A DNA stretch of 64,000 bases, taken from NCBI GenBank assembly GCA_903823115.1, contig CAIJRN010000014.1:28219-92218 (forward strand), written 5' to 3'. The stretch is from an uncultured cyanobacterium (GTDB taxonomy: Bacteria > Cyanobacteriota > Cyanobacteriia > PCC-6307 > Cyanobiaceae). Below, piece after piece: positions 37,251 through 47,642 of this stretch. Both the position numbers and the translations under genes were made by a program. The notes under the pieces were generated by a model. It was not told where the DNA came from. It saw only the letters and a program-made list of their open reading frames with translations, and did no database searches. How positions within the stretch are numbered: position 1 is the stretch's first letter; every line of letters begins with the position of its first letter.

Positions 37251-40200
37251 CAGCTCAATCCCTCCAGATTCTGACTGTTGTAAAGGGCGTAGTACCAGCC
37301 CTGAAGCGCCATCAACTGCTGGTGGCTGCCCGTTTCCATCACAGCGCCACGATCCATCAGCACAATCTGGTCAGCCGGCCTGACCGTGCTCAACCGATGG
37401 GTGATGAAAAACACGGTGCGACCCCGGAATGCCTCGAACAGATTGCGGCAGAGCTCCCGTTCCGTGCGGGCATCAAGGGCGCTGGTGGCTTCATCAAAAA
37501 TCAACATGCGCGGATTCTGCAGAACGGCCCGGGCAATCGCCAGGCGTTGGCGCTGGCCACCGGAGAGTCCAGCACCACGTTCGCCAACACTGGAGTTATA
37601 GCCCTGGGGCATCTCCATGATGAAATCATGAGCGCAGGCAATGCGCGTAGCACGAATCATCTCTTCCACCGTGGCATCGGGTTTGACCAGCAGCAGATTC
37701 TCACGAATGGTGCCATCAAACAACAGGCTATCCTGGGGAACAACACCAACCTGGCGACGCAAGGAGTACAACTCCACCTTGGTGACATCAAAACCATCGA
37801 TCATCACCTTTCCTTCCAGTGCTCGATAGAAGCGTGGCAAGAGCTTTAGAACCGTACTTTTGCCACTGCCGGAACCGCCAACCATGCCAACAAAACAACC
37901 TTCAGGAATTTCAAGGTTGATGCCCTGCAGCACCAAGGGACTATCATCACCGAAACGGAAACTGACATTCTCGAACTTCACATGACCGCATACTGGCGGC
38001 ATTGGAATATTAGTCGCCTCCTGCTCAGACTGCTCTGTATTACGATCAACAATATCACCAACCATTTGCAGCTGACGAGTAGTGATACGGAACTGCTGCC
38101 AAGTCTGAACAAGCTGAATGAGAGGCCTGGTGATGTAGCCCGAAATAATTCGAAAAGCAATAAAACCTCCCAGGGTCAACTGATTCTGCATGACGAGCCA
38201 GATGCCAAAACCAATCACCAACAAGCCATTAAGATCATTAATAAAAGTTGCGATATTGCTGATCGATTCGGTAGTGAGTTTGAGCTTGAAATCCTCGCCG
38301 ATAAAACGGGAATAGCGATTTAAAAATTCCCAACGCGTTTTCGTTTCAGCATTCTGGGACTTAATCGTCTGGATACCGGTAATGGCCTCATTGAGAAACG
38401 AATAAGTACGGACGGACTCGCCAATAGAACGCTTGACCAACCCTTCAAACATTGGATTGGTGACCAAAGCCAAAATCAGCATCAAGGGCAGCGTGCTGAG
38501 AGTGACAAGTGTCAGCAAAGGATTGATGGCTAGCAGAATAAAAACATAAAGAATGGCAAAGGCAAAATCGACAACAGTGGTGAGAGCCTGACCAAGCAAG
38601 AACTCACGCAGCCGATCCAGCATATTGAAGTAATAGATGATCTGTCCCACAGGTCGACTATCAAAGAAGCCCTGAGGCAAACGCACAAGGCGATCAAGAA
38701 TCGTCGATTTACTGTCCTGATCAATACGGTTGGCAACCTGGGCGAAGATATAGGTACGCAAGGTCCGCACGACGGCAGTCGCAACACCCGCGATCAGCAG
38801 CAAGACCGAGATACTGATCAAGGCACTCATATTCTGGTAACGAGCCACCTGGTCAATCAACACCTGAAGACCCAGAGGTGTTGCCAATGCCAGGAGGTTC
38901 ACCACACTGGAGGCCACAATCACCTCAACGATTTCACGGCGATGAGGGCGGATATAGGGCATGAACCAGCCCCAGCCAAAGCGCGCCTCCATGCTGTCGA
39001 GACGGCGATCAAGCAGCAGCAACTCCACCATCCCATTCTCATCGACCTGCATCTCGGCCAACGGCACATGCAGAGGGCCCAATTCCGGGTCGAGAATCCG
39101 CAGCAATCCATTCTCATCCACGCCATCCAACAACACGAGTTGCTCGTGCTGCTCCAAGACGGAAGGCGCCGGCACACGTTGAAGGCGGTCCAAGGGGACC
39201 TTGGTCATGATGACCCTCAGTCCTAGATAATCTAACAATTGGCCTGCATTAACCAGGTTCAATCGAGCCTGCTGCCGCAGGATTGCAGCAATAAAATCGC
39301 GGAGGCTATCGCGATTGAGTGGAAGGTTGAAATAATGGGCCAGTGCTGTCGCGATCGCCAGCGGTATCGACTCCGCACCACTGGCCCGTGGCAGAACAAG
39401 AGTGGCACCGGTAGGTGAGCTGGGTGAGAGCGGCCAAGGGGGCAGCGATGGATTGCTCTCAACCAAGCCAGCCTGAGTCCCGTTGGGAATCAGATCCTGC
39501 GAGGAAAGTTCCGACACGGCCAAAGGCTGGCTCGGGGTCGGGGGAGGCTCCGGCAAACCGATCAAACGTAGCCAGGGCAAGGACGGGCCAGCAGTTGTGG
39601 CCACCTGGACCTCCGCCGAGGTCCACACAGAAGCCAAGGGGCCGCCACTGCTGTACAGCCATAACAGATCCGATCGCGGCTCGACGGGAGGAGTCGTCAA
39701 TGAAATCTGACTGATCAAACCTACGGCCAGTTCCCGATTCAACCAATCATCCAGAAAGGGTGCATAAGCAGGTTGATGCTGAACGTGCTCCCTGAGTACC
39801 TGATAGAGCTCAGCATGGGGCAGTTGACGATGAAACCAACCGGCAAAGGATGGATGCGCTTCCAACAGAGCAAGGAAGTGATCGGCAGGAATCTCCAGAG
39901 TCTTCACAGGTCCCATAGCACGCACATACTCGCAGGGGCGGCGACGTACCAGACCACACCAGCCCACCAGAGAGCCAGGCCCTCGGCGATCAATCGTGCA
40001 GGAGCTCGCAGCAGCGGTGTTGGGCGCCAACACCCGCAACTGGCCCTGCAATAGGCAGGAAACAGAAGTAGGCAAGATATGTGCTTCCAGCAGCGTCTGA
40101 CCAAGTCGAAAATCTCGCTCGACCAGAAAAGGAGCAAGTTTGGCTAATACATCTGCGGGCAAGCTGCTGAAGGGCTCGAATCGGGTCAGAACTTGGTCAA

Positions 40201-40255
40201 GCGACTCCTCGGATGGCTGGGGATTGGGGGGAGAGGTCAACGACTCTGTGCTCAT
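37250..40255 (-). CDS. Type I secretion ABC exporter with cNMP-binding-like and degenerate C39 domains
   Basis: A 1001-residue HlyB-type exporter with an extra N-terminal module. Domains: cyclic-nucleotide-binding-like fold (about 27-150, FSSLPADVLAKLAPFL); linker; C39-like domain (about 285-425) without the catalytic Cys motif, as in HlyB; membrane domain (about 435-720); and ABC ATPase with Walker A VGGSGSGKST, signature LSGGQRQRLAIA and Walker B MLIFDEATSALD. A missing peptidase Cys predicts substrates that are not cleaved at a double-glycine leader, in line with signal-less secreted proteins A and B. The 5' (GC-rich) and central (AT-richer) parts differ in composition. It follows the foldase gene by 5 bp. 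Confidence 0.93.
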   Translation of the reverse strand: MSTESLTSPPNPQPSEESLDQVLTRFEPFSSLPADVLAKLAPFLVERDFRLGQTLLEAHILPTSVSCLLQGQLRVLAPNTAAASSCTIDRRGPGSLVGWCGLVRRRPCEYVRAMGPVKTLEIPADHFLALLEAHPSFAGWFHRQLPHAELYQVLREHVQHQPAYAPFLDDWLNRELAVGLISQISLTTPPVEPRSDLLWLYSSGGPLASVWTSAEVQVATTAGPSLPWLRLIGLPEPPPTPSQPLAVSELSSQDLIPNGTQAGLVESNPSLPPWPLSPSSPTGATLVLPRASGAESIPLAIATALAHYFNLPLNRDSLRDFIAAILRQQARLNLVNAGQLLDYLGLRVIMTKVPLDRLQRVPAPSVLEQHEQLVLLDGVDENGLLRILDPELGPLHVPLAEMQVDENGMVELLLLDRRLDSMEARFGWGWFMPYIRPHRREIVEVIVASSVVNLLALATPLGLQVLIDQVARYQNMSALISISVLLLIAGVATAVVRTLRTYIFAQVANRIDQDSKSTILDRLVRLPQGFFDSRPVGQIIYYFNMLDRLREFLLGQALTTVVDFAFAILYVFILLAINPLLTLVTLSTLPLMLILALVTNPMFEGLVKRSIGESVRTYSFLNEAITGIQTIKSQNAETKTRWEFLNRYSRFIGEDFKLKLTTESISNIATFINDLNGLLVIGFGIWLVMQNQLTLGGFIAFRIISGYITRPLIQLVQTWQQFRITTRQLQMVGDIVDRNTEQSEQEATNIPMPPVCGHVKFENVSFRFGDDSPLVLQGINLEIPEGCFVGMVGGSGSGKSTVLKLLPRFYRALEGKVMIDGFDVTKVELYSLRRQVGVVPQDSLLFDGTIRENLLLVKPDATVEEMIRATRIACAHDFIMEMPQGYNSSVGERGAGLSGGQRQRLAIARAVLQNPRMLIFDEATSALDARTERELCRNLFEAFRGRTVFFITHRLSTVRPADQIVLMDRGAVMETGSHQQLMALQGWYYALYNSQNLEGLS

Positions 40256-40260
40256 GTCAA

Positions 40261-41034
40261 TTACACTGGTAAGGGAGATAGCAAATCTGATGCAAGCACT
40301 TCTCCGGCAAGCAAGGCACGAACCCGTTCCTGGAACCAGAACTCAAACAACTCCTGCTGCAGTTGTTCACGCATGGCTGGATCCAACTGGGCCGCAAAGC
40401 GCTGTTCCAAGCGGAGAACCAACCAGACATCAACAACAAAGAATGGCTCCCACAACTGGCCAGGCTCACCAATCCTTAACCGTGACATCAAATCGGGATG
40501 GGCAGCCCCCAGGGGCACAGGTCCGATCAGACCACGAGAATTGCGCTCAGGACCTTGCGAAAACATTGGAGCCAAATGATCAAAATCCGCTTCTCGCTCT
40601 CGGATCTGCTGATAAATCTCCGCAGCCAAATCGGCATCATGGACACGGATCAAGGAGTAGGTGACCTGGTCAAGGTGAAGTTTACGTTCCAGAAAATGGC
40701 TCTCAACATCAGCGCCATGTTGCTGCTGACTGAAGAGCTGAAGTCGCTTGGCAGCAGTAGCACGCTCAATCAAATCAACCTCACCGATATTTTCAGCCTG
40801 AAGGTAAGCAATACGCTCATCAAAACTTGAGACACCATGATCAAGCAAATAGGCTTCGACCAATACATCAACCTGCTGATCGTCCAGAGACATGGATCGC
40901 AAAATCGCATCCATCACAAAAACCTGTGCTATGGCTTGACCAAATCCCCGCTGGCGAATCATGCGATTGATGTCATCAGCGCTCAGCAGAGGCCTACCCG
41001 GGGAGAGCTGGATTGTGAGTTGAGAAGCTTCCAT
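40261..41034 (-). CDS. Parvulin/SurA-like peptidyl-prolyl isomerase
   Basis: A 257-residue protein resembling PpiC/SurA-type foldases often placed before cyanobacterial HlyB-HlyD genes. It has a helical SurA-like N-terminal region (about 18-110) and a parvulin-like segment (about 120-215: YSLIRVHDADLAAEIYQQIRE, RGLIGPVPLG, PFFVVDVWLVLRLEQRF). There is no signal peptide, so it would act in the cytosol, perhaps keeping the substrate exportable. The parvulin core is divergent and catalysis is unproven. It is the first gene of the operon; its promoter should lie in 41035-41818. Confidence 0.8.
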   Translation of the reverse strand: MEASQLTIQLSPGRPLLSADDINRMIRQRGFGQAIAQVFVMDAILRSMSLDDQQVDVLVEAYLLDHGVSSFDERIAYLQAENIGEVDLIERATAAKRLQLFSQQQHGADVESHFLERKLHLDQVTYSLIRVHDADLAAEIYQQIREREADFDHLAPMFSQGPERNSRGLIGPVPLGAAHPDLMSRLRIGEPGQLWEPFFVVDVWLVLRLEQRFAAQLDPAMREQLQQELFEFWFQERVRALLAGEVLASDLLSPLPV

Positions 41035-41818
41035 ACTTCGATTCTAAATGAAGATGAGGCAAAAATGGGGAAAGCCAAGCGCGGGTTGAACGCGAGCACC
41101 AGTCCATCCAAACCTGATAAAGTCAGTCCCAAGACCAATCAGTTGATTGGAACAAACCAGGCAAGACGTGATGCGAGCAGAACTAAGCTGCTCAATGAAC
41201 AGCACAACTTACAGCAAAGAAGCAACCAGCTTATTGGCAGCCAGAAGCCGTGACGGATCTCCATCAAAGTGCAATACCAACAAATTCACGCAGGTCGGTG
41301 CCGGCGTCGGCGTCGGCCCGAACGCACTTGACCGGCAGTCACCGATGCGAGTGGAAGCGCCCAATCAAGATTGCCAAGGGCTTGACTCGGTAAGATTAAG
41401 AACAGCAAACTACCGCTACAACAACATCACGGCCATTCACGACAGCCAGTTCCACGACACAAAACACGACGCTAAATTAGATATCAGACAGCAGAGCAAG
41501 CATCACATCAACCCTCTCCCCTTGCACCACATGAAACGAAAACCCGAAAAAATGAGACCAAGACCATCGAGCTCGCTTGCCGTCAGAACGCGCTAATTGT
41601 GCACGGAAAGCTCAGGACTACTACGATGAAGCCAGCACGCCAAGAAGCAAGTAGCAAGAAAATCAGTGAAATCGATTATTGCCGAAACTAGGCCAACAGG
41701 CTACCCTCAAATCGAACAAGAGATGGCCTGATTCTTCCCCATCACCAACAACCAACGAGATGGAAACCACCAACCCAGACCAAAAACAGGACAGGCACGA
41801 CCTTTAAACCCAATAACC
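41035..41818. other. Intergenic region between secretion operon and glycosyltransferase block
   Basis: About 780 bp with no convincing gene. Short frames (for example 41147-41596) are compositionally unlike proteins. It must contain the divergent promoters of the foldase-exporter operon (minus) and the large glycosyltransferase gene (plus). The switch from GC-rich to AT-richer DNA becomes obvious here. Confidence 0.5.
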
Positions 41819-44800
41819 ATGAGAACGATCCTCTGCACACAATACTACCGAGCGCAAGACAATAAGCGCCAAAAAGAGATTGACACTTGCTTAAGGATCA
41901 ACACTAACAACCTGGAAATTGACAAAGTCATTATTTTTGCAGAAGCAGAATCACCCGAGATAGCGAGTGGCCAGGTAGCACATGAAATCATACCGATAAA
42001 CCGGCGCCTGCAGTATTCCGACTGGATCAGGATGGCCAGAAAGGAAGAAGATGCCATCGTCATGGTTGCAAACTCAGACATCTACCCACTTTTTACACGG
42101 CAACAGCTGTTAGCGACCCTCTCAGAACCCACTGATGGCCTGGCGCTCACTAGGCGCAACTGGGATCAAGAACGAAATCAAAGTGTACTGAACCTGCAGC
42201 CACAATGGACCCAAGACCTTTGGGCCATTCGCAGCGATGCAGAGATTAGCCAAAGTCTGATGGATAGTACTGCATTTCCACTGGGAGTTCCGGGCTGTGA
42301 TAACCGGATCAGCCATGTGCTCTGGACGCACGGATTCCGGTTAAAAAATCCCGCCTACCACCTAGCCACAATCCACCTTCAAGCCATCAGTAAGCGCGAT
42401 TATGACATGGGGAAAGATCGACTCTATGGCGGCAGCACATATGTCTATCCAAGCCTATCTGCAGAGGCGCTCTCGAGCCTGGATCACATCGTCTGGTCCA
42501 AAGCCTTGGAGCAGCCAACGGGCATGAGTATTAATCTTCAAGATAGCGGTGGCAGTAGCGAAACCTTCGTACCAAACAACGAAGTCAAGCCAACAACCTA
42601 CCTAGAGCATCCATTGGTCACCCAACTGCAATGGTCCTACCAAAGCCTGGGGACGGAAGATATCAGCCTCTGGAATCAGAATTGGGAGCCGATAGAAGCT
42701 GCAGTGCCCGCCGCAGACCTGATCCCGATTCGGCTCATCGACTTGCTGGATCAGGAACTAACAATCGACTTTAGAGGCAATCGTCATATTCAAGCTGCTT
42801 TTTTGAAATTACCACCAGGCAGCTGCCCACCTGACTTGGTTGTATTTCTGGAGTACCGTCGAGACGGACGATGGCTGCGCTGCAACGATGGCTTACGGAT
42901 TCAAGAACATCAAACATCAAGACGTCACCATCTCTGCTTCGATGGAAGAGTCCCAGAACGATGTGATCGACTTCGGCTCAGGCTAAGACGCAACCCAAGC
43001 AATTACGGCACACAACCTGGGACAGAAATAGTAGAACTCATATTGTTAGGGGAAGCTCGCGACAGAACAGGAGAGTCAGCAGCCAACGAAAATCATCAAG
43101 CTGGACGCATTGAGCCCCTCCACCAAGATGAGGAATGGCGGCATGAAATCCGTTGCCAGAGGGTGGCGTCCCTTGGCCTGCGCCTGCCATCATCCATAAG
43201 CATACTGGAGACATACAATGAGCGTTTTGAAATTCTAGAGGTTGAAACGCATATTGTCTGCATTGATTTTTACTGGCCACAAGCCCACCTTGGCACAGAA
43301 AAACTGCGAAGAGGACTGACGGAGGGGGACGCAGAAGCAGTATTCAGCGAGGCATTCGTACGTCCAGTACTGGAATGGAAGCAGGGCTTCATTAAAACCT
43401 TCAAGACGCATGCTGATGCACTCCATTTCTGGCAGTATCCCTGCAAAACAGAACAGGACGCACTGGAAACACATCAAATATTGAGGCATACAGTACGAGA
43501 CAAAGATACATATCATCTCTACATAGGGCTTCCCTGGGCGACCTATCTGGACAAAAATACCATCCCAAAAGACTTAATCGATGCCTATACAAGTAAGATT
43601 GCCGCAATCAGAGAAATACTGGCAAACTTCGATCGCAAACTTTGCGTACATACAGTCTGCCAACACGATCGCTGGAAAGATCTGCTACCACTATTGAGCA
43701 AGCTAGGGATAAGTGATCTATGGTTATCCCAATGCACTAAAGATCAAATCAACATTCATTTGCATACGACAAGCAGTGAAAGCGACTCAGCCGAAGAGCT
43801 TAGGCTTCACGCTTGGCCACTCTTCGCAGTCAACGCGATTGATCCTGTGCGAAGCCACGGGTTGCTTTTCAATCCGGTGAAAGCGAGACACATCAAGGCG
43901 TCGTTCATAGGTGCATATCAGAAGGGTTATCTAAGCCAAATTCGCAGACAACTCCTAGACCTATCTCACTTAGAAGGCTACGAGATCAGCCTGAATGATC
44001 GCTGGTATTTTGAGGATATTGTATACAAGCAGCAGACCACTACGCTAGAACCAGTGCGAAATGATGCCTTGGAAACAGAAGAGCTGGAACAAGTTCGTAG
44101 GTACAATGAATTATTATCTGCTAGCATTTTTTCACTTTGCCCATCAGGTTCAGGCCCAAATTCTATACGTTTTTGGGAAAGCTTGGCTGCTGGAGCAATC
44201 CCAGTTCTCTTGAGTGGCTCCTGCGCACTGCCTGATCTCGAACGTATGGCACCTGCACTTACAAGAGATTGGCAAGATGCAGTAATCATACATTCAGAAG
44301 CAGAATTACATTTACTTCCTGCTCGATTGGCTCAGATTGGCACGCGAGAACTTGAGCAGCGTCAGGCACTCTGCCGCAAGCTATTTGAAGCCAGCCGATC
44401 GCTGACCTGCTTTGGCTGGGCACGGCGAACAGCAGAACCAATTGCTCAGCCTATACTCTACTTTTATCCTCAACAGAGCCAGATTCCTGGGGAAAGTAGC
44501 AAGACATTCGACGGCATTGCCCATCAACAACTGATGATCACACCTGTTGCCATCGATACGACGGTGCGCGACATTCACCTAAGACAGACAGAAAAACTAA
44601 TTGAAATCAAAATCGAACTCAAAAATTGCACATTCCGAGACATCGAGTTCAGCATAGAACGCTATCTTGAGCATGACAAGTTCATGCATCTCTGTGATCA
44701 CAGAATCGCAACGAAGCCTGGCGATTCAAGTCTTGGGTTTCGCCCACACGCATCCCAGGTGCTATGGGCCAATGGTCTCTGTCTCAGTTGCCGTTGGCGC

Positions 44801-45940
44801 CATGGACATGTTCATGTGCCAACAGCACAGTTGAAATTAACACTGATAGTTGAGAGGAATGCTTTCGCCAATAAAGCAATTGATATCGAAAATAAGGGCA
44901 TTCTCCAATCATTATCTAAAGACAATTCAAAGCGCCATGACAACTGCTTTGACAGTCAATCGATCGAAAGCGCAACTATTTTTCAAAGACTTACTTCGCT
45001 TGCCAGCACGCGCTGCTTGAGCAAAGGCGAAGAGCTCTTCCCTATTCAGCCACCCGCATCCCATAATCTGATCGGTGAATCACTGGGAGATGGCATAACA
45101 ATGTATGTCCACTTAATGAACCGAAATCGCAATGTAATTCGCAACTTAAGCAACTGGCTCGCACAGGATTTCGACGAACTCATACTACTAGACTGGAGCT
45201 CCCAAGAACCAGTCGCCACGATTCCCGGAATCTTTGATGACAAACGTCTTCGCATCATCCGCGTTGAAAGACAAGAAACATTTATCAGGACTATCGCTCA
45301 AAATCTTGCATCAAGGATGGCGCGTAATCGAAAGATTATGAAATGTGACTCTGATGTAGAATTTAAAGGAGATTTCTTTACTGCTCATCCGCTCTTCCCT
45401 GGTGAGTTCTGGGTGGGAGACTGGCATCATGCACGCGACATGAATGAACGTCATTTGCACGGGAATACTTACTATCACATTGACGACTTTTTAAGAGTCA
45501 ACGGATACGACGAAAGAATTTACAACTACGGCCAAGACGACACTAATTTAAAAGATCGCATGGTTCTTGCCTCCCTAAGCAAGCGCGTATTCAATCTTAA
45601 CTTTATCAATCATCAACAACATGATCATAGCGAACGAGTTCAGAATCAAAGCCTCCCTCACCCCCTCGTCATGGGATTCGCCAACCGTTTAATGTGTAAC
45701 AGTACTGAGCTATGGAACCCTGATATGCAGTTTACCAGTTGCGAACTACTCGATAAACGATCAGAATCCGAACTAGTTTTTGAAGCGACAATTGAAAACA
45801 ACCTACATACAGACACAACAAGCTTCGAAGATGAGGCTATTGACATTGTTGCTGGCTGGCATATGTCAGAATCCATGCTACGGAGCCTAAGCAGAGAAGA
45901 GAAACTAGCCATCATCTGGGAGAAACACACCCAAGGCTAA
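41819..45940 (+). CDS. Giant multi-domain glycosyltransferase (exostosin-like and GT7C-like parts)
   Basis: A 1373-residue protein with at least three regions. Residues 1-225 resemble a glycan-processing domain (MRTILCTQYYRAQDNKRQKEI, SDIYPLFTR). Residues about 480-850 include an exostosin/GT47-like donor site near 760-800 (SIFSLCPSGSGPNSIRFWE, SLAAGAIPVLLSG). Residues about 1090-1310 are GT2/GT7-like, with MKCDSDVEFKGDF as the likely metal site and a galactosyltransferase-type C-terminal motif near 1217-1246 (IDDFLRVNGYDERIYNYGQDD). There is no signal peptide or membrane helix. AT-rich codon use sets it apart from the core genes. It could build several linkages of one glycan. Domain naming is from motifs only. 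Confidence 0.82.
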   Translation: MRTILCTQYYRAQDNKRQKEIDTCLRINTNNLEIDKVIIFAEAESPEIASGQVAHEIIPINRRLQYSDWIRMARKEEDAIVMVANSDIYPLFTRQQLLATLSEPTDGLALTRRNWDQERNQSVLNLQPQWTQDLWAIRSDAEISQSLMDSTAFPLGVPGCDNRISHVLWTHGFRLKNPAYHLATIHLQAISKRDYDMGKDRLYGGSTYVYPSLSAEALSSLDHIVWSKALEQPTGMSINLQDSGGSSETFVPNNEVKPTTYLEHPLVTQLQWSYQSLGTEDISLWNQNWEPIEAAVPAADLIPIRLIDLLDQELTIDFRGNRHIQAAFLKLPPGSCPPDLVVFLEYRRDGRWLRCNDGLRIQEHQTSRRHHLCFDGRVPERCDRLRLRLRRNPSNYGTQPGTEIVELILLGEARDRTGESAANENHQAGRIEPLHQDEEWRHEIRCQRVASLGLRLPSSISILETYNERFEILEVETHIVCIDFYWPQAHLGTEKLRRGLTEGDAEAVFSEAFVRPVLEWKQGFIKTFKTHADALHFWQYPCKTEQDALETHQILRHTVRDKDTYHLYIGLPWATYLDKNTIPKDLIDAYTSKIAAIREILANFDRKLCVHTVCQHDRWKDLLPLLSKLGISDLWLSQCTKDQINIHLHTTSSESDSAEELRLHAWPLFAVNAIDPVRSHGLLFNPVKARHIKASFIGAYQKGYLSQIRRQLLDLSHLEGYEISLNDRWYFEDIVYKQQTTTLEPVRNDALETEELEQVRRYNELLSASIFSLCPSGSGPNSIRFWESLAAGAIPVLLSGSCALPDLERMAPALTRDWQDAVIIHSEAELHLLPARLAQIGTRELEQRQALCRKLFEASRSLTCFGWARRTAEPIAQPILYFYPQQSQIPGESSKTFDGIAHQQLMITPVAIDTTVRDIHLRQTEKLIEIKIELKNCTFRDIEFSIERYLEHDKFMHLCDHRIATKPGDSSLGFRPHASQVLWANGLCLSCRWRHGHVHVPTAQLKLTLIVERNAFANKAIDIENKGILQSLSKDNSKRHDNCFDSQSIESATIFQRLTSLASTRCLSKGEELFPIQPPASHNLIGESLGDGITMYVHLMNRNRNVIRNLSNWLAQDFDELILLDWSSQEPVATIPGIFDDKRLRIIRVERQETFIRTIAQNLASRMARNRKIMKCDSDVEFKGDFFTAHPLFPGEFWVGDWHHARDMNERHLHGNTYYHIDDFLRVNGYDERIYNYGQDDTNLKDRMVLASLSKRVFNLNFINHQQHDHSERVQNQSLPHPLVMGFANRLMCNSTELWNPDMQFTSCELLDKRSESELVFEATIENNLHTDTTSFEDEAIDIVAGWHMSESMLRSLSREEKLAIIWEKHTQG

Positions 45941-46152
45941 CATAGACTCAATATACACGAAGAATGGTTCTTAGCATCTCAAAGAAGCTCATTCAAGCTT
46001 TTTCTAAAAAGACAAAATTACTAATTCATACCAAAAACTCCCAGGCCGTGCATTGACAATACATATCGCCGATCAATCAAAGCCTCCACCTTTCGCCTAA
46101 GCCTGCCGGCCAAGATCCATCCCATTCAATTAATCTAACGCCTGAATCAATA

Positions 46153-47001
46153 ATGAATCAGATCAATCTTTTTTCGGGCCTTATTCCAGTCCGAGATCTT
46201 GGTGGTTTACTGTTCCAAGAAGAGGAGCAGGAGGATCGACTCCAGCACTTTGTCGAAACAACATGGCAGCGGCGTCCTTTCGCTCAAAATCCAGGTGGCA
46301 TGTCGCTTGAAGCATGCTTTTTTCTCCACGAAATACTGGCGTTGATTGCACCTCAAACCGTCATCGAAAGTGGAGTCTGGCATGGTATGACCACTTACAT
46401 TATTGATAGCATTACCAAGGTGAAAAATATCCACTGCTTCGATCCAGTCGTAACAAATATGGATTTCATCTACTATCAATCACCGAAGGCTCGTTACTAC
46501 AGCCTTGACTGGGCATCTTCCATATTTAGTCAAATCCCTGCGGACAACTGCCTGGCCATCTTTGATGATCATCAGGACCACATGGAGCGGCTATGCCTGT
46601 CCTTTTTGCGGGGAATTCGCTATGTAGTATTGGAAAACAACTATGCCTTTGGCGGTGGTGAACATAAATCACTTTTTGACCAACTTCGAGCAAACCCAGA
46701 ACCGGACAGCTTTGCCAGCCAACTGATCGAAGCCATCTACGTCTCGCGTCCGTTCTATGCCGATGACAAGGGCCTTTCACCACTTTATGACAGTACGCCA
46801 GAGTTCCTAAAAAACGAATATAGCCATGCCAACTCTGGCGACTATAATTGGTTGACATTTGCAGTTCTCCGCGAGAACAATTGGCGCGGTTTCTCGCAAA
46901 ATAGTTCCATGGAAGAACTCGCAACATTTCCAGCCTGCAGCGCACAGCAGAGAGAATCTCAAAAAAGCTCACCCGTTAATTCAATCACATTCAATTGTTA
47001 A
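46153..47001 (+). CDS. Class I methyltransferase-like protein
   Basis: A 282-residue product. The segment TVIESGVWHGMTTYIID followed by IHCFDPV resembles the SAM-binding beta1-loop-beta2 of CmcI-type methyltransferases, and LAIFDDHQDHMERL may be a metal/catalytic region. There is no signal peptide. The last 25 residues are low-complexity. It lies between glycosyltransferase genes in the AT-richer block, so methylation of a sugar or glycan is the likeliest role. It may instead be an inactive relative. Confidence 0.65.
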   Translation: MNQINLFSGLIPVRDLGGLLFQEEEQEDRLQHFVETTWQRRPFAQNPGGMSLEACFFLHEILALIAPQTVIESGVWHGMTTYIIDSITKVKNIHCFDPVVTNMDFIYYQSPKARYYSLDWASSIFSQIPADNCLAIFDDHQDHMERLCLSFLRGIRYVVLENNYAFGGGEHKSLFDQLRANPEPDSFASQLIEAIYVSRPFYADDKGLSPLYDSTPEFLKNEYSHANSGDYNWLTFAVLRENNWRGFSQNSSMEELATFPACSAQQRESQKSSPVNSITFNC

Positions 47002-47642
47002 TATGCCTAACTTCCATACAGTACTATTGCAAGGCATGAATGGTCTAATCTCCAAGTTCAGCCTGGAACCAGGTGAGCCCATGCCTTGTAGGGGTCCACA
47101 AAATATTCTGGCAATTCAACTGAGCCATGGGCTACTTCATGATTGCCAAAGGTAGGAGTTACCACTGAACTTATTCACTATTTCTTGGCGGACTACAGGT
47201 AATACAGGGCCAACATTCTGATCCAATTTGCTGGCGCCAGCCAGAGATCAGCATGGCCATCCGACACCGTTGGCTTTTCAGTACTGCATCGATTAGGTTA
47301 TCATTGAACGCTGGATCTAGAGCAGGGGTGACATCACGTCTTGTCTGCTCAAGTGTTGTACAAATTTGATCATACTTAACTGGAAAACTTTTCTTGATAG
47401 TTCACGAATGCATCCTCCATTCATCAGCTGGATGGAGCGGGCACCTCAGCCGTAAGGCCATCGATATTCCAAGCAACCACGAAGGCTGATACAATGAGCA
47501 TTCCAGTTGTCCAAAATGATAAAATTATTTATATTAGTCTAACAAGCCTTAAAGTCCTTGGCCACAAGTAAGATGATGCCCCAAACGAAGTCAGACGCAA
47601 AATAGACACAAATTTGTGCAACCTCGTTAACCGAATTCGTTG
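47002..47642. other. Intergenic region with no recognisable gene
   Basis: About 640 bp without an open frame that looks coding on either strand. It may be the remains of a deleted gene. No hairpin with a T-run and no clear repeat were found. Confidence 0.45.

Noticed and set aside
41147..41596. Plus-strand frame of 149 codons before the large glycosyltransferase gene
   Set aside because: Composition is unlike a protein (Arg/Ser/Asn/His rich, no structure) and it lies in the divergent promoter region.
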